Assembly (NCBI GenBank): GCA_035998445.1
Contig: DASYHQ010000049.1
Coordinates: 1-58,166 of the forward strand
DNA: 58,166 nucleotides
Source: Tepidisphaeraceae bacterium
Lineage (GTDB): Bacteria; Planctomycetota; Phycisphaerae; Tepidisphaerales; Tepidisphaeraceae
Reading direction: 5' to 3'
Translations under genes and position numbers: made by a program
The notes under the pieces: generated by a model
What the model saw: only the letters and a program-made list of their open reading frames with translations
Databases searched by the model: none
What the model was told of the DNA's origin: nothing
Shown here: one piece after another, positions 9,276 through 19,373 of the stretch
Numbering within the stretch: the first letter of the stretch is position 1
Layout of the letters: every line of letters starts with the position of its first letter

Positions 9276-9998
9276 TTAATCAACACCGTACTTGAGCGTC
9301 AACAAGTAGATCGCCGCGTAGTCGGCTTCCAACCGGAGTTGCGGCACGCGTTCGGCGTGCCCGTCGAGAAACAGGAAGTTGCCGCCGCGCTGGTGGCGGT
9401 TCTCCAACGCGGGGAAGGACGTCGCCGTGTCGTACGGCGGGCCGGAGCGGTACCAGAAGGGATTGGTCACGCTGTTCATCTGCGCGTACGGGTAAGCCGA
9501 GCGGATCGTGTCCCAGAGGATCGTCCGCTGCGCCGGACGCTTGAATCGCGACACGCGCGGCCAGGGTGGCGTCGGGTTCTCCGTGCGGGCACAGATGTAG
9601 GACCGACCGTTGAAGTTTGGCAGCGACGAGCGGTTGTCGGCAGGGCACGACCAGATCGTACTGCGGCTGGGGTCGGGCCCGGTGCCGCTGACGTACGGGC
9701 GAAAGTACAGACCGGTAAACGACCCGGCGAACGCATTACCGTCGGCCCCGACCGCCCCCTCATAGCTCGGTTGCGGCCCGCCCCACGGCAACGCGCCGTT
9801 GAATCGCGTCGCGTACAGGTTGATGGCCAAGCCGAACTGCCGAAGGTTCGACGCGCAAACCACCGTCTGCGCCGCCGCTCGCGCCTTGCTCAGGGTCGGC
9901 AGCAAGATCGCGATCAACAACGCGATGATCCCGCTGACGACGAGGAGTTCCACCAACGTGAACCCGGCTGCCCTGCTGGGGCGAACGGTTTGCATCAT
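9276..9998 (-). CDS. Prepilin-like protein with C-terminal H-X9-DG motif
   Basis: About 240 residues. The N-terminus [23 protein letters not shown] is a class III prepilin signal: prepilin peptidase cuts after Gly, and Glu5 of the mature protein is present. The hydrophobic helix is followed by [19 protein letters not shown], typical of planctomycete pseudopilins. The C-terminus has [12 protein letters not shown], the processing-associated H-X9-DG motif. GGAGG lies only 1 nt before the ATG at 10004 but 7 nt before the ATG at 9998, so 9998 is the better start. It is transcribed 56 nt after the PEP-CTERM gene, probably in one operon. Its exact job is unknown; members are membrane-anchored and exported. 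Confidence 0.88.
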   Translation of the reverse strand: MMQTVRPSRAAGFTLVELLVVSGIIALLIAILLPTLSKARAAAQTVVCASNLRQFGLAINLYATRFNGALPWGGPQPSYEGAVGADGNAFAGSFTGLYFRPYVSGTGPDPSRSTIWSCPADNRSSLPNFNGRSYICARTENPTPPWPRVSRFKRPAQRTILWDTIRSAYPYAQMNSVTNPFWYRSGPPYDTATSFPALENRHQRGGNFLFLDGHAERVPQLRLEADYAAIYLLTLKYGVD

Positions 9999-10054
9999 GG
10001 TCATTCCTCCGGCAATTCATCGGCTCGAGCCACGCCCCCTTCTCGGCCTTGCGC

Positions 10055-11008
10055 TTACGCGTTGGGCCGACGACGCAGCGCCAACATGGCAAGGCCCACG
10101 CCAGCCAGAGCCACGACCGTGGGTTCAGGAACCGCGGTGATGGCGGCGAAAGTGCTGGGGGTGGCATCGTAAAGGCGGAACGCGTCGAAATCCTGCAGGC
10201 GCTCGTTGCTGGTGGTGTTGACCTTGCCGAAGTTAAAGTTCGGCACGCTGAAGCTAGACGCCTCGTTCGTGAAGTTGATGCTCGTGGTGCCGCGCAGGGC
10301 CGGGTTGCTGGAGGTCAGGTCGCTCGTGTCGATTGCGGTGTTGCCCTCGACGATGAAGAGATGCCCCGTGGTGTTGCCCGCCGCACCGTCATTCGTGTAG
10401 AGCACGGCCACGTGATAGAGCGTGTTGGCTGCGATCGTGAACGCCTCGGGCGCACGCACCTTCAGGGCGCCACCGCTGGTGATGACGTCGACCTGAAGTG
10501 CCGTGTCTTGGCTGCCCGAGTCGCTATTGACGATGAGCCGAGCGCCGTTGCCACTGCTCGAACCCGCATCGATCACGCGAAGCGTGTTCACCGACGTGGT
10601 GGTACCGTTCACCGCGATGTCCGATCGCAGGAAGAAATCGAATCCCCCTTTCATCACCCGCTGCCCGCCGATCTGCGTGGTCAGGACCGACAGCGAGTTA
10701 CCTGCGCTGGGCGCGAGGTTCGCGACCTGCACCGCTTGCGGGTTCTGCGCGTTGTTAACGGGCGATATCGTGCGCAGGAACCTGTTACCCTCCGGACCAA
10801 AAGTGGGAGAGGTCTCGATGGTCGTCCGATTGCTGGTCGTCGCAATAGTGGCGGTGCCGCCCGTCACACCTTGTATGGTGCCGTCCGAGGTCGCGCTGTC
10901 GAAGTCAACCGAATAAACGATCGCCGCATTAGCGCTAGACACCAAAGTCGCCGCCATCGTGATTCCCGCAACGATGGCCCCGAAACGCTTCTTGCTGACC
11001 TTACACAT
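10055..11008 (-). CDS. PEP-CTERM exported protein
   Basis: 317 residues. The signal peptide (about 1-28) ends at VSSANA. The body is beta-rich with a laminin-G/concanavalin-like pattern (VYSVDFDSATSDG, VLYTNDGAAGNTTGHLFIVEG). The C-terminus VPEPTVVALAGVGLAMLALRRR is a PEP-CTERM sorting signal: the PEP motif, a hydrophobic helix and a basic tail, processed by an exosortase. AGGAGG lies 5 nt before the ATG. The gene is divergent from a LacI regulator across about 265 bp containing operator-like repeats. It is probably the first gene of the operon with the downstream pseudopilin. Its ligand is not known. Confidence 0.9.
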   Translation of the reverse strand: MCKVSKKRFGAIVAGITMAATLVSSANAAIVYSVDFDSATSDGTIQGVTGGTATIATTSNRTTIETSPTFGPEGNRFLRTISPVNNAQNPQAVQVANLAPSAGNSLSVLTTQIGGQRVMKGGFDFFLRSDIAVNGTTTSVNTLRVIDAGSSSGNGARLIVNSDSGSQDTALQVDVITSGGALKVRAPEAFTIAANTLYHVAVLYTNDGAAGNTTGHLFIVEGNTAIDTSDLTSSNPALRGTTSINFTNEASSFSVPNFNFGKVNTTSNERLQDFDAFRLYDATPSTFAAITAVPEPTVVALAGVGLAMLALRRRPNA

Positions 11009-11103
11009 TGCTTCCTCCTAGACGATCCCAGAATTGGGAGCCGTCGAAATGTTCCGTGAAAAAACCAGAGCCGCAAGGGATCCACGAACCTGCTTGCCCA
11101 ATC

Positions 11104-11115
11104 TAAGCGCTTATA
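11104..11115. promoter_or_regulatory. Third operator-like palindrome
   Basis: TAAGCGCTTA at 11104-11113 is a perfect 10-bp palindrome. Together with its right flank, AAGCGCTTATA matches the right-hand operator core AAGCGTTTATA at 11241-11251 in 10 of 11 positions. It lies about 20 bp from the 11123-11141 site, on the PEP-CTERM side. Confidence 0.45.
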
Positions 11116-11122
11116 ATGCACC

Positions 11123-11141
11123 ATAAACGCTTGTAAAGCAA
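11123..11141. promoter_or_regulatory. Operator-like site A1 (LacI type), inverted pair with 11232-11250
   Basis: ATAAACGCTTGTAAAGCAA is the exact reverse complement of 11232-11250. The centre-to-centre distance is 109 bp. The core has LacI-family features (AAACGCTT with a CG near the centre). It lies upstream of the minus-strand PEP-CTERM gene and the plus-strand LacI gene. Binding by the adjacent LacI protein is inferred. Confidence 0.6.
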
Positions 11142-11231
11142 ATCCTTTCCGGAGAACTGTTGTGCCGACCTAGAAATAGGGTCGCGTCTGCTACCTCGCC
11201 GCGATGGTGAGAGTTAAAATTGGGATTGTGG

Positions 11232-11250
11232 TTGCTTTACAAGCGTTTAT
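11232..11250. promoter_or_regulatory. Operator-like site A2 (LacI type), inverted pair with 11123-11141
   Basis: TTGCTTTACAAGCGTTTAT is the perfect 19-bp inverted partner of site A1. It ends 22 bp before the LacI ATG at 11273, a position from which bound repressor would block its own transcription or translation start. Confidence 0.6.
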
Positions 11251-11272
11251 ATGAGATATATTGCGCCATACC

Positions 11273-12289
11273 ATGGCAGTCACCCTCGCCGACATCGCAG
11301 CACGAAGTGGTCTTTCGACCTTCACTGTCAGTAACGTGCTCGGTACGCGTCCGCACCTGTTCAAGCCCGAGACACGCGAGCGCGTCTGGGCGGCGGCGCG
11401 GGAGCTGGGGTATCGGCCCAACAGCGCTGCCAAAGCGATCGCCACCGGGCGGTTTAATTGCATTTCGCTGCTGATGAGCCCGATGCCCAACCGCAGCTCG
11501 CTGAACTCCGAGGCGATGCGCGGCGTGCACGACGTGGTCGCCGAGCGAGGTAATCACCTCAACATCACCTGGTTGCCCGACGAACTGCTGACGAGCTCGA
11601 CCTTCATCCCGAAGATTCTCAAAGAAACGATGGCCGACGGCCTATTGATCAACTACTTCCAGGAGATCCCCAAGGCGCTGGTGGGCCTCGTGGACGTCAA
11701 CCGGATCCCGTCGATCTGGATCAATTCGAAGCAAGGTGGCGACTGCGTGTGCCCCGCCGACGTGGCTGGCGCCGAAATGGCGACGCGGCGGTTCATCGAG
11801 CAGGGGCACCGAGACATCGTGCTGCTGGATTGCTCGACGTCCACCCACTACAGCGCCGTCGACCGCGCCACCGGCTATGCGAACGCCATGACCAGCGCCA
11901 GCCTGAAGCCCCGGCTCGTGCGCGCCGCGGAGACCGTGCCGCTGCCCGACCGCACCGCGTACATTCGCGCCTGGCTGGCGCGCGAGCCGGTGCCGACGGC
12001 AATCCTCTGCTACTCGGAGACGAGCGCGCACCCGCTGATGATGGCGCTGTGCGCCCAGGGCCTGCGCGTGCCGCAGGACGTGTCGGTGATGACGTTCCAC
12101 TACTCGCCGGCCGACTCGACCGGCATCGCGATCGACACGGTCATCGTGCCCGACGTGGAGGTGGCCCGCCGCGGCGCGCAGATGCTGATGAAGAAGATCG
12201 AGGAGCCGAAAGTTCGGCTGCCCGAGCAGACGGTATCGTGCGGCTTCGCCGAGGGCGTCACCTGTGCTCCGCCACGGGCCGATCGATAA
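11273..12289 (+). CDS. LacI-family transcriptional regulator
   Basis: 338 residues from ATG at 11273; an in-frame TTG lies 12 nt earlier and neither has a clear Shine-Dalgarno. Residues 1-55 form the LacI helix-turn-helix ([20 protein letters not shown]) and the hinge region ([16 protein letters not shown]). The rest is a periplasmic-binding-protein-like sensor domain ending in the usual region after [10 protein letters not shown]. In this family a sugar or oligosaccharide releases the repressor from DNA. The recognition helix has TFTVSNVL instead of the common TVSRVL, which may go with an unusual operator. The paired sites A1/A2 directly upstream suggest autoregulation and control of the divergent PEP-CTERM operon and perhaps the following hydrolase genes. 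Confidence 0.92.
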   Translation: MAVTLADIAARSGLSTFTVSNVLGTRPHLFKPETRERVWAAARELGYRPNSAAKAIATGRFNCISLLMSPMPNRSSLNSEAMRGVHDVVAERGNHLNITWLPDELLTSSTFIPKILKETMADGLLINYFQEIPKALVGLVDVNRIPSIWINSKQGGDCVCPADVAGAEMATRRFIEQGHRDIVLLDCSTSTHYSAVDRATGYANAMTSASLKPRLVRAAETVPLPDRTAYIRAWLAREPVPTAILCYSETSAHPLMMALCAQGLRVPQDVSVMTFHYSPADSTGIAIDTVIVPDVEVARRGAQMLMKKIEEPKVRLPEQTVSCGFAEGVTCAPPRADR

Positions 12290-12414
12290 ATCGGGCGGTG
12301 ATGACCTATCGTTCGAGGCCGCGTTCGGCAGCGACGGTAGTCAGTTCATACGGTTTGCCACACACGCATTGCGACGCCGCCCACGCCGGGCGCAACGTCG
12401 CAGGAGGGATGTTC

Positions 12415-13233
12415 ATGCGATCCATTTCTCGTCCAACCGCGTTTACCCTCATCGAACTGCTGGTGGTGATTGGTATCATCGCCCTGCTGATCTCGATCCT
12501 CCTTCCGTCGCTCAACCGCGCCCGCGAGGCGGCCAACAAGGTGCAGTGCGCCAGCAACATGCGCCAGCTGGGCCTGACGCTGCACATGTACGCCAACGGA
12601 CAACGGGGCTGGCTGCCCCCCGCCTGCATGAGCGCAGCGCGGTTCAATGCCGGCACCAACTCGGGGGGCACCGGGGCCGACGACGAGATCACGTACAACA
12701 GCTGGCTTCACGTGATGTTCAACGCCAACGTCATCTCGCGTGCGGCGGCCGAAGCAAACTGGACCGAATCGTGCCGGTTGAAGGTCATGCAATGCCCCTC
12801 CGAGACCCGCGAGGGCAATGGAACGATGTGGAGCTATCGGCCAAGCGTCTTCGCGTTCGGATTCCCCAAAGGCTCGGGCACCACACCCGCCTCGCCGGTC
12901 CAACAGATGTCCAAGCTTGCGCAACTGCGGCCGGCGGCCCAGTTCATCCTGATGACCGAAGGCTACCAGGGCAGTCCCAGCCGCACGCAGGCGACGAAGC
13001 GCCCTCATGGCCTCGGGGCGACCGACTCCCCGTACGGGTGGGACGTGAAGCATCGCCGGCAATCGAACTTTCTGATGGCCGACGGTCACGTTGAGCCGTT
13101 CCGATGGGTCGCTACCAACCTCGTCAAGACATCGCCACAGGCTTGGTGCTTCTCGTCAAACTGGGAGCCTGCCATTGCCCAGAATCAATTCAAGTGGGAT
13201 CGCGAACAGATCGGCTTAACTCGGGATTGGTGA
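12415..13233 (+). CDS. Prepilin-like protein with H-X9-DG motif
   Basis: 272 residues. AGGAGG at 12402-12407 sets the start: ATG 12409 is only 1 nt away, while ATG 12415 is 7 nt away. The prepilin signal [23 protein letters not shown] is followed by [21 protein letters not shown]. Near the end, [12 protein letters not shown] is a full H-X9-DG motif. The gene lies 125 nt after the LacI gene and 62 nt before a large hydrolase gene in the same direction, so it probably belongs to the same transcript. The protein should be anchored in the inner membrane by its N-terminal helix after peptidase processing. It is the second such protein in this cassette. Confidence 0.88.
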   Translation: MRSISRPTAFTLIELLVVIGIIALLISILLPSLNRAREAANKVQCASNMRQLGLTLHMYANGQRGWLPPACMSAARFNAGTNSGGTGADDEITYNSWLHVMFNANVISRAAAEANWTESCRLKVMQCPSETREGNGTMWSYRPSVFAFGFPKGSGTTPASPVQQMSKLAQLRPAAQFILMTEGYQGSPSRTQATKRPHGLGATDSPYGWDVKHRRQSNFLMADGHVEPFRWVATNLVKTSPQAWCFSSNWEPAIAQNQFKWDREQIGLTRDW

Positions 13234-13295
13234 GGAGCGATCGCTTTCGATTAGCCTCTGCCGAGCCGGACCTACAGTCTTCCTTGCAGCTTTCC

Positions 13296-16200
13296 ATGAA
13301 TCCAATTGCACTTACCTCGCGTCGACTCCTCTCCGCCACCGTCATCGCGCTGGCGGTGGCTCAGGCTTGCAATGCGCAACAGAGCAGCACGCAGCCTGAA
13401 CCCGCCGCTACAAGTGAGGCGAGCGTGAGCACGTTTCCCGCACAGTGGATCATCCCGATCGGCAAGGACGTGGTGCTGGGCGGTGCCGAGGCGCGGTCCG
13501 TCGTGCTTCGGCCGAACCTGGCGCTGATCAACCGGCTATGGCTGTCGCCCAGCGACCTCCAGCAGGCCCAACTGCTGGTAAAGCTGCAGCCGCCCAAGCC
13601 GAACGAGGCGATTTCGCTAGCGGGCGCGCTGGCGACCGACGGACAGCAGATCGAGTTCGCCGCTCAGCCCGGGCTGCAATCGTTCGACCTGCGGGACGGC
13701 GAGCGCGTGGCACTGGCGGTCTGGCGGCACCAGTGGCACTACGACGGGGGCGGCGAAGCGTCGGCGTTGCGCGTGACGCGCATGTCCGACGATAAAAGCG
13801 TCGCGCTGCCGGCGTTCGTGGATCGACCGAGCGTCACCACCGAACTGGGGACGTTCCGCCTCGCCGGACTGTCGAAGCGGGGCAAGCTGCCGATCGTCGA
13901 GAAGCAAGTCGACGCCGTGCGCGGCGAAAAGTCCGGCGAGTGGACGATCGCCGAGGGCCGCGGCATCAGCATGCGATCCAGCGAGGACGGGAACATCCGC
14001 TTCCACACCCAGGGCCAGTCGCAGGCGGGCGACGCGTTCGACTTCGCGCCGGCAATCGTGTTCGAGCCCGCCTCGCCCGGCGCCTATACGTTGAGCGGCC
14101 AGCTCAGCATCCGCAGTGGGCAGGCGGCCGACAAGAACCAGGCCGAACCGATGAGTTGGACGGTACTGGCGATCGGCGGCAAGGCCGCCGCGCCGTCACC
14201 CGCGGTCCTGCAGGTACATCGCTTGTTGCGCGCGTACGACGTCGCGTCGGTGCAACGGCCCGTGGCAGGCGAGGATTACGACGCGCAGCCACTGGCCACC
14301 GCGGCGATCGACCCCAAGAGCAAGGAAGTGCGCCTCGACGGGTTCGCCCCGCTGTTGTCGCGCGTCGCGTCCGGCGATCTTGAGGATCATGGGCTGCTGT
14401 TGACCGTCGCCAATGCCCCGGGTGCGGCCGCCGGCCAGCGGCTTGCGCGTTACACCCTGCCGGCGGCGGGGGTGAACGGCGAGCTGTCGATGCGCGCCCA
14501 CCCTACCTATCAGCTCTTCACCAACCCGCAGTGGCCGACCGCGGGCGTGTATACCGTGGTACAGGACGGACACCTCAGCTACGAAGGGAAACGGCTGCGC
14601 CTCTGGGGCGTGGCGGGTGGCGTGGGCGATGGCAACTATGAGCGAGCCGCGCAACGCCTCGCTCGCCTGGGCTTCAACGCGATCCGCCTCTGGGGGCCCG
14701 GTGGACAGGGCCAGAAGGGCTCGCCGACTTACGATGCGGCATCAACGCTCAAGGGCGAGCTGCGCGACACGTCGACGCTAAAGCCCGGCGAGCGCAACAA
14801 CCTCGACGAGTACGACCGATATATCGCTGCCTGCAAGGCGCAGGGCCTGTTCATCATGTGCCCGCAACTGCAGAACGGCATGGGCCGCGAACTGCTGGCA
14901 CAGGACGGTTCCTTCGTCGCCGGTGGCGACGACTGGGCCGACTGGAAGGCCGCCATCGTGAACACCGAGGCCAAGGGCCACACGTTTTGGAAAGCCCTCG
15001 ACGAACGTCTGATCAAGGCGCAGCGGCAGCACGCGGTCAACTTCCTGACGCGCGTGAACCCGTATACCGGCGTGCGCTACGCCGACGAGGAATCAATCGC
15101 GATCTGGGAGATCCACAACGAGCACTTCCTGATCCGCCAGGTGCTGGACAACGGCATCGACACGTGGCCGAAGTACTTTCAGGACAAGCTGACCGCCCGC
15201 TGGAACGGCTGGCTGAAGACCCGCTACGCCGACGACGCCGCGCTGCGCGCTGCCTGGGGCGAACTGGCCGACGGCGAATCACTGGCCGGTGCTAGCGTGG
15301 CGCCCGCGCCGGCGTTCCCGCGGCGCACGAAGTATCCCAAAGCGCGGGCCGAGGAGTTCGTCACGTTCATCAGCGAGTTCATCACGAACTACTACAAGGA
15401 CTACGAGGCCTTCTGCCGCTCGCTCGGCACGCCAGGCAAGGGCGTGGCGGTCGTTCCCTTCTCGTACGACACGCAGTTCCGGCCGAACATCCCGTGGAAC
15501 TACAGCGCCGGCGCGCAAGCCGACGTGAACAACTTCGGCATGTACTTCTGGAACACCACGCCCAGCCTCGACGCCCCCCCGAGCACCTACGTGATGGACT
15601 CGCTGACGATCGCCGGCAAGCCCACGGTGATCTACGAGACGAACTCGGCGCGCCCCAACCCCTACCGCACCGAGCGCCCGTTCATGAACGCCGCGCTGGC
15701 CGGCTGGCAGGACTGGGATGCGATGTTCTACCACTACTACCACAGCAAGCCCTGGATCGACGAGCAGTTCCTCGCGACCGACCTGCAATACATGTCGCCC
15801 GGCTTCTACTGGAGCGCCGTGGAGATCGAGCGCGACCCCACGATGCTCTCGGCGATCGCGCTGGCGGGTCGCGCGTTCATCAACGGATACGTGGCGCCGG
15901 CGCCCGACCCCGTCACGTACGAGATCGGCAAGAAGGGCATCACCGGGTACGACCTCTGGAACGGCCTGTCCATCGGCCGCGCAACCTTCCAGCGGGGCGC
16001 CGGACTACGGTACCTGCCCAATGGCGACTTTGGGGTGCGGGAGCGCGGCGCGACGGCCGATACATTCCAAGGACGCGTGACGGAAGCGGTGCGTTCTGGC
16101 GAGCAGATCACATGGGATTGGCCCAACGGTCGGTTGATCATCGACGCGCCGCAGGTAAAGGCCTACGTCGGCAGGCCTCCTGCCGACGGCGGTTGGTATC

Positions 16201-17147
16201 GGTTCAGTGACGGCCTGTCCGTCGGCGCGTTCACCAACGATTTCGTCTCGTTTGCCGCCGTCAGCGCCGACGGCAAGCCGCTGGTCGGCCCCGACCCTGC
16301 GCAGCGCATCTTCATCAACGCCCGCCGCGACGCCACCAACACCGGCTTCGACATGGACCGCTCGGTCGCCCGGCCCGGTGGTGGTCATACGGACCCCGTC
16401 GAACAGGCCAAGGCCATTCGCACGCTCGGCCGCGCACCTATCGTCGAAGACCGCGTGCCTTACGTGCTGGCGTTCCCCACGAACGTCACCGCGCGGTTCA
16501 CCGGTTACGACGCGATCATGCGGCGAATTGACGACCGCGCGATCGAGGGTGGCAACGAGGTTCGCTCCGACGGGCTACCGCTATTCATGGGCATGCTGGA
16601 GATCACGGCCCGTGGGGCAACGGTCGAAACGCCGCAATCCACCCCGGCCAGCCGCTCGCCCGTGGCAGTCGCTGAGGATTCGAACCGAAACGCGGGGTCC
16701 AATCGCGACGCGGCCGTGAGCAAGGTGTGGCACCCGATTGCCAGCCTCCATTGGTCCGACTCGTACTCGGCCGCCCACCAGGCCGTACGCAACTCGACCA
16801 TGATCATGACGACGATCAGCCCTGAAGATCGCTCAGATGCGGCCGCCAAGACGATCCTGCTGACCGAGGCCGAAGCGCTGTTCAACCTACCGGCGAACCT
16901 CGAGATCGCCTTCGCGGACGACAAGATGCAGTCCGTGATCGCCACCTTCTCACGACCGCCCGCGATGGCCGATGTGCTTGAGGCCTATAGCGAACGCTTC
17001 GGCAAGCCCACCGAACAAAAGCTGGCCGACGTGGGCTACGCCAGCAGCAAGGTCGTCTGGACCTCAACCGCCGACGATACCCGGCTGACCGTGACGGTGA
17101 TGGAGACGCAGGGAACCATGACGATCGCCTTCCGCTTGGCACGATAG
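13296..17147 (+). CDS. Large secreted clan GH-A-like glycoside hydrolase
   Basis: 1283 residues. The start ATG 13296 was chosen because it opens a signal peptide (LLSATVIALAVAQACNAQ); earlier in-frame codons would bury it. The N-terminal 400 residues are beta-rich and of unknown family. A TIM barrel begins near residue 425 (YEGKRLRLWGVAGGV). IWEIHNEH places the likely acid/base at Glu609, and IYETNSARPNPYR places the likely nucleophile at Glu781. The motif and the following QDWDAMFYHYYH are shared with the hydrolase at 30245-33676, so the two belong to one family. About 380 C-terminal residues form beta domains. It is exported and cuts a polysaccharide whose identity I cannot determine. Upstream is a pseudopilin, downstream a GHL6 enzyme after 57 nt. 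Confidence 0.85.
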   Translation: MNPIALTSRRLLSATVIALAVAQACNAQQSSTQPEPAATSEASVSTFPAQWIIPIGKDVVLGGAEARSVVLRPNLALINRLWLSPSDLQQAQLLVKLQPPKPNEAISLAGALATDGQQIEFAAQPGLQSFDLRDGERVALAVWRHQWHYDGGGEASALRVTRMSDDKSVALPAFVDRPSVTTELGTFRLAGLSKRGKLPIVEKQVDAVRGEKSGEWTIAEGRGISMRSSEDGNIRFHTQGQSQAGDAFDFAPAIVFEPASPGAYTLSGQLSIRSGQAADKNQAEPMSWTVLAIGGKAAAPSPAVLQVHRLLRAYDVASVQRPVAGEDYDAQPLATAAIDPKSKEVRLDGFAPLLSRVASGDLEDHGLLLTVANAPGAAAGQRLARYTLPAAGVNGELSMRAHPTYQLFTNPQWPTAGVYTVVQDGHLSYEGKRLRLWGVAGGVGDGNYERAAQRLARLGFNAIRLWGPGGQGQKGSPTYDAASTLKGELRDTSTLKPGERNNLDEYDRYIAACKAQGLFIMCPQLQNGMGRELLAQDGSFVAGGDDWADWKAAIVNTEAKGHTFWKALDERLIKAQRQHAVNFLTRVNPYTGVRYADEESIAIWEIHNEHFLIRQVLDNGIDTWPKYFQDKLTARWNGWLKTRYADDAALRAAWGELADGESLAGASVAPAPAFPRRTKYPKARAEEFVTFISEFITNYYKDYEAFCRSLGTPGKGVAVVPFSYDTQFRPNIPWNYSAGAQADVNNFGMYFWNTTPSLDAPPSTYVMDSLTIAGKPTVIYETNSARPNPYRTERPFMNAALAGWQDWDAMFYHYYHSKPWIDEQFLATDLQYMSPGFYWSAVEIERDPTMLSAIALAGRAFINGYVAPAPDPVTYEIGKKGITGYDLWNGLSIGRATFQRGAGLRYLPNGDFGVRERGATADTFQGRVTEAVRSGEQITWDWPNGRLIIDAPQVKAYVGRPPADGGWYRFSDGLSVGAFTNDFVSFAAVSADGKPLVGPDPAQRIFINARRDATNTGFDMDRSVARPGGGHTDPVEQAKAIRTLGRAPIVEDRVPYVLAFPTNVTARFTGYDAIMRRIDDRAIEGGNEVRSDGLPLFMGMLEITARGATVETPQSTPASRSPVAVAEDSNRNAGSNRDAAVSKVWHPIASLHWSDSYSAAHQAVRNSTMIMTTISPEDRSDAAAKTILLTEAEALFNLPANLEIAFADDKMQSVIATFSRPPAMADVLEAYSERFGKPTEQKLADVGYASSKVVWTSTADDTRLTVTVMETQGTMTIAFRLAR

Positions 17148-17204
17148 CATCCGACGCGCTCGGTCGTCGGCGACCGAAGGCCCGTCAGTGGAGACCGCTA
17201 CAGC

Positions 17205-19250
17205 ATGACCGCAGATGACATCACCGTCCCCGCCCTCGCGCGCCGCCAAGTCCATTTGGATTTCCATACGTCGGAATACATCGAGGGCGTCGCTGGCGAC
17301 TTCGACGCGCCCACATTCGCCCGAACGATGCGCGAGGCGCACGTCGATAGCGTCACGCTCTTCGCCAAGTGTCATCACGGCATGAGCTACTACCCGACCG
17401 CCGTCGGCACGCGTCACCCGCATCTCGCCGGCGGTCGAGATCTGCTGGGCGAACAGCTCCAAGCACTGCGGTCAGCGAACATCCGCACGCCCGTCTATAC
17501 GACCGTTGGCTGGGATGAGGACGTCGCGTCGCGGTTTCCACAGTGGCGGCAGATGCGGCGCGACGGCACGTTTGCGCAGCTTGCAACCAGCGCCGACGGT
17601 CGCACGCGCCAGCCCGGCGGGTGGCGGTTCAACGACTTTGCGCACGCCGACTACTTGGACTACATCGAAGCGCACGTGCGGGAACTGGCGGCGCTGTACG
17701 GCGACGCGATCGACGGGTTCTTCTTCGACATCGTCTTCTACGATGAGGACGCCGCCTGGTCACCCGCCGCCGTCGCACTGCGAGCGCGGCATGGGCTATG
17801 CGAGGCTAATCGTGGGACCCATGCGCGCGTCGAGTCGATCGCGCAGGCCGCATTCGCGGAACGCTTCACGCGCGTCGTGCGAGGCCTGTTGCCGCGCGCG
17901 ACCGTCTTCTACAACACGCCCAACCCGCTCAGCGTGGATGCGCGCTATGGCGTGAAAAGTCGCCACCCGCACCAGACGCATTGGGAACTGGAATCGCTGC
18001 CGAGCGGGTTCTGGGGATATCAGCACTTCCCACGGCTAGCACGCGCGGTCGACGGTTGGGGCAAGCCGTGGCTGGCAATGACCGGACGATTCCAGAAGAT
18101 GTGGGGCGACTTCGGTGGGCTCAAGCCGCGCGCGGCGCTCGAGTTCGAGTGTTTCCGCAGCCAAGCTCTGGGCGGGGCAAACAGCGTCGGCGACCAGCTT
18201 CATCCCCGGGGCGTGCCCGACGCGTCAACCTATCGGTTGATCGGCGATGTGTACGCCCAGTGCCGCGCCGCCGAGCCGTTCTATGCGGGGTCGTCGGCAC
18301 TGCCGCAGGTCGGCATCGTCCTGCCGACCCATCCTGATGTCGATCCGATCGCGGGTGACAAGAGCCTCGAGGGCGCAGTCGGCCTTTGTGAGGAACTGCA
18401 CTACGAATGCGTCGTGCTCGACGACGGCGTGACCGATGTCGAACTGGCCCGACTCGATCTCGTTATCCTGCCCGACAGTTCCACAATCACTGATACGTTG
18501 GCGGCCCGGCTTGCCACCTACCGAGCAGGTGGCGGACGTTTGCTTGCGTCGTTCCGCGGCGCGACCGACGTCCGAGGCGATTGGGTCATACCGTCGATGC
18601 CGCTCAGTTTGGCCGGAACCGTTGCGCGACACCCAACGTTCTGGCGCACACGCGACGGATTTGCGCCAGAGTTGGCCGGTGGCGATCGCGTCCATTACGC
18701 GGCGGGCCTGAACGTGGTGGCCGGGGCCGGGGTGCAGGTCTTGATCGACCGCGCCGAACCCTACTTCAACCGGACCGACCTCACGTTCTGCTCCCACTTC
18801 CACACCCCAGCCGAGCCCGTCGCCAGCAAGTATGCGGCTGCCCTCGCAGGTGAGGGTTTCATCTACTTCGCCGATCCCGTTTTTCGGGAGTATCGGCAAA
18901 CGGGCAACACCGCGGTGCGCGCCGCCGTGGCAGCCGCATTCGCGCAGCTCATCGGCCCACCTCAGTCCGGGGCAGGCCTTCCCTGCACCGTACTGGTCGT
19001 GCCCCGCCGTCGCGGACGAGACTTACTGTTGACGCTGTTGCACTACGTTCCGGTCCGCAAGGCGATCGACATCGACGTCATCCAGGAACCCTCGACGTTC
19101 GCCGGCGAAAAAATCCGCCTGCCCGAGCGGGCGCGTGTCGTCCGGTCGTTCAAGGGCCAAGCCCTCGAACGTACGGCTGAGGGCAGCTTCGCCCTGCCGC
19201 CCTCGCGCGGCCGCCTTCTGTTGGAGGTGCCGGATTACTTCGCGGATTAG
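17205..19250 (+). CDS. GHL6-type glycoside hydrolase with beta-galactosidase-trimerisation-like domain
   Basis: 681 residues and no signal peptide, so probably cytoplasmic. Residues about 10-340 match the 'hypothetical glycosyl hydrolase 6' pattern: HLDFHTSEYI, then AKCHHGMSYYPT and DAIDGFFFDIVFYDEDAAW, a TIM-barrel enzyme related to fucosidase-like hydrolases. Residues about 365-520 (QVGIVLPTHPDVD ... LARLDLVILPDSSTIT) have the class I amidotransferase-like fold of the beta-galactosidase trimerisation domain. Asp in DGFFFDI is the best candidate catalytic residue by analogy with GH29. It follows the secreted GH-A enzyme by 57 nt and could process its products after uptake. The substrate is unknown. 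Confidence 0.75.
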   Translation: MTADDITVPALARRQVHLDFHTSEYIEGVAGDFDAPTFARTMREAHVDSVTLFAKCHHGMSYYPTAVGTRHPHLAGGRDLLGEQLQALRSANIRTPVYTTVGWDEDVASRFPQWRQMRRDGTFAQLATSADGRTRQPGGWRFNDFAHADYLDYIEAHVRELAALYGDAIDGFFFDIVFYDEDAAWSPAAVALRARHGLCEANRGTHARVESIAQAAFAERFTRVVRGLLPRATVFYNTPNPLSVDARYGVKSRHPHQTHWELESLPSGFWGYQHFPRLARAVDGWGKPWLAMTGRFQKMWGDFGGLKPRAALEFECFRSQALGGANSVGDQLHPRGVPDASTYRLIGDVYAQCRAAEPFYAGSSALPQVGIVLPTHPDVDPIAGDKSLEGAVGLCEELHYECVVLDDGVTDVELARLDLVILPDSSTITDTLAARLATYRAGGGRLLASFRGATDVRGDWVIPSMPLSLAGTVARHPTFWRTRDGFAPELAGGDRVHYAAGLNVVAGAGVQVLIDRAEPYFNRTDLTFCSHFHTPAEPVASKYAAALAGEGFIYFADPVFREYRQTGNTAVRAAVAAAFAQLIGPPQSGAGLPCTVLVVPRRRGRDLLLTLLHYVPVRKAIDIDVIQEPSTFAGEKIRLPERARVVRSFKGQALERTAEGSFALPPSRGRLLLEVPDYFAD

Positions 19251-19373
19251 CGCTCTTATTAGGGTGGTACAACACAGGCTCAAACAACGTCGCGCATGCT
19301 CTATGAAGCGGACAAGACGGGTGGATCAGTGGCCCATCAACCCGATTTACAGGCTCCATGTACGGCCGTCTGC

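Noticed and set aside
11749-12408. A long plus-strand frame joined to the 5' side of the pseudopilin
   Set aside because: This part overlaps the LacI gene in another frame; the ribosome binding site at 12402-12407 marks the true pseudopilin start at 12415.
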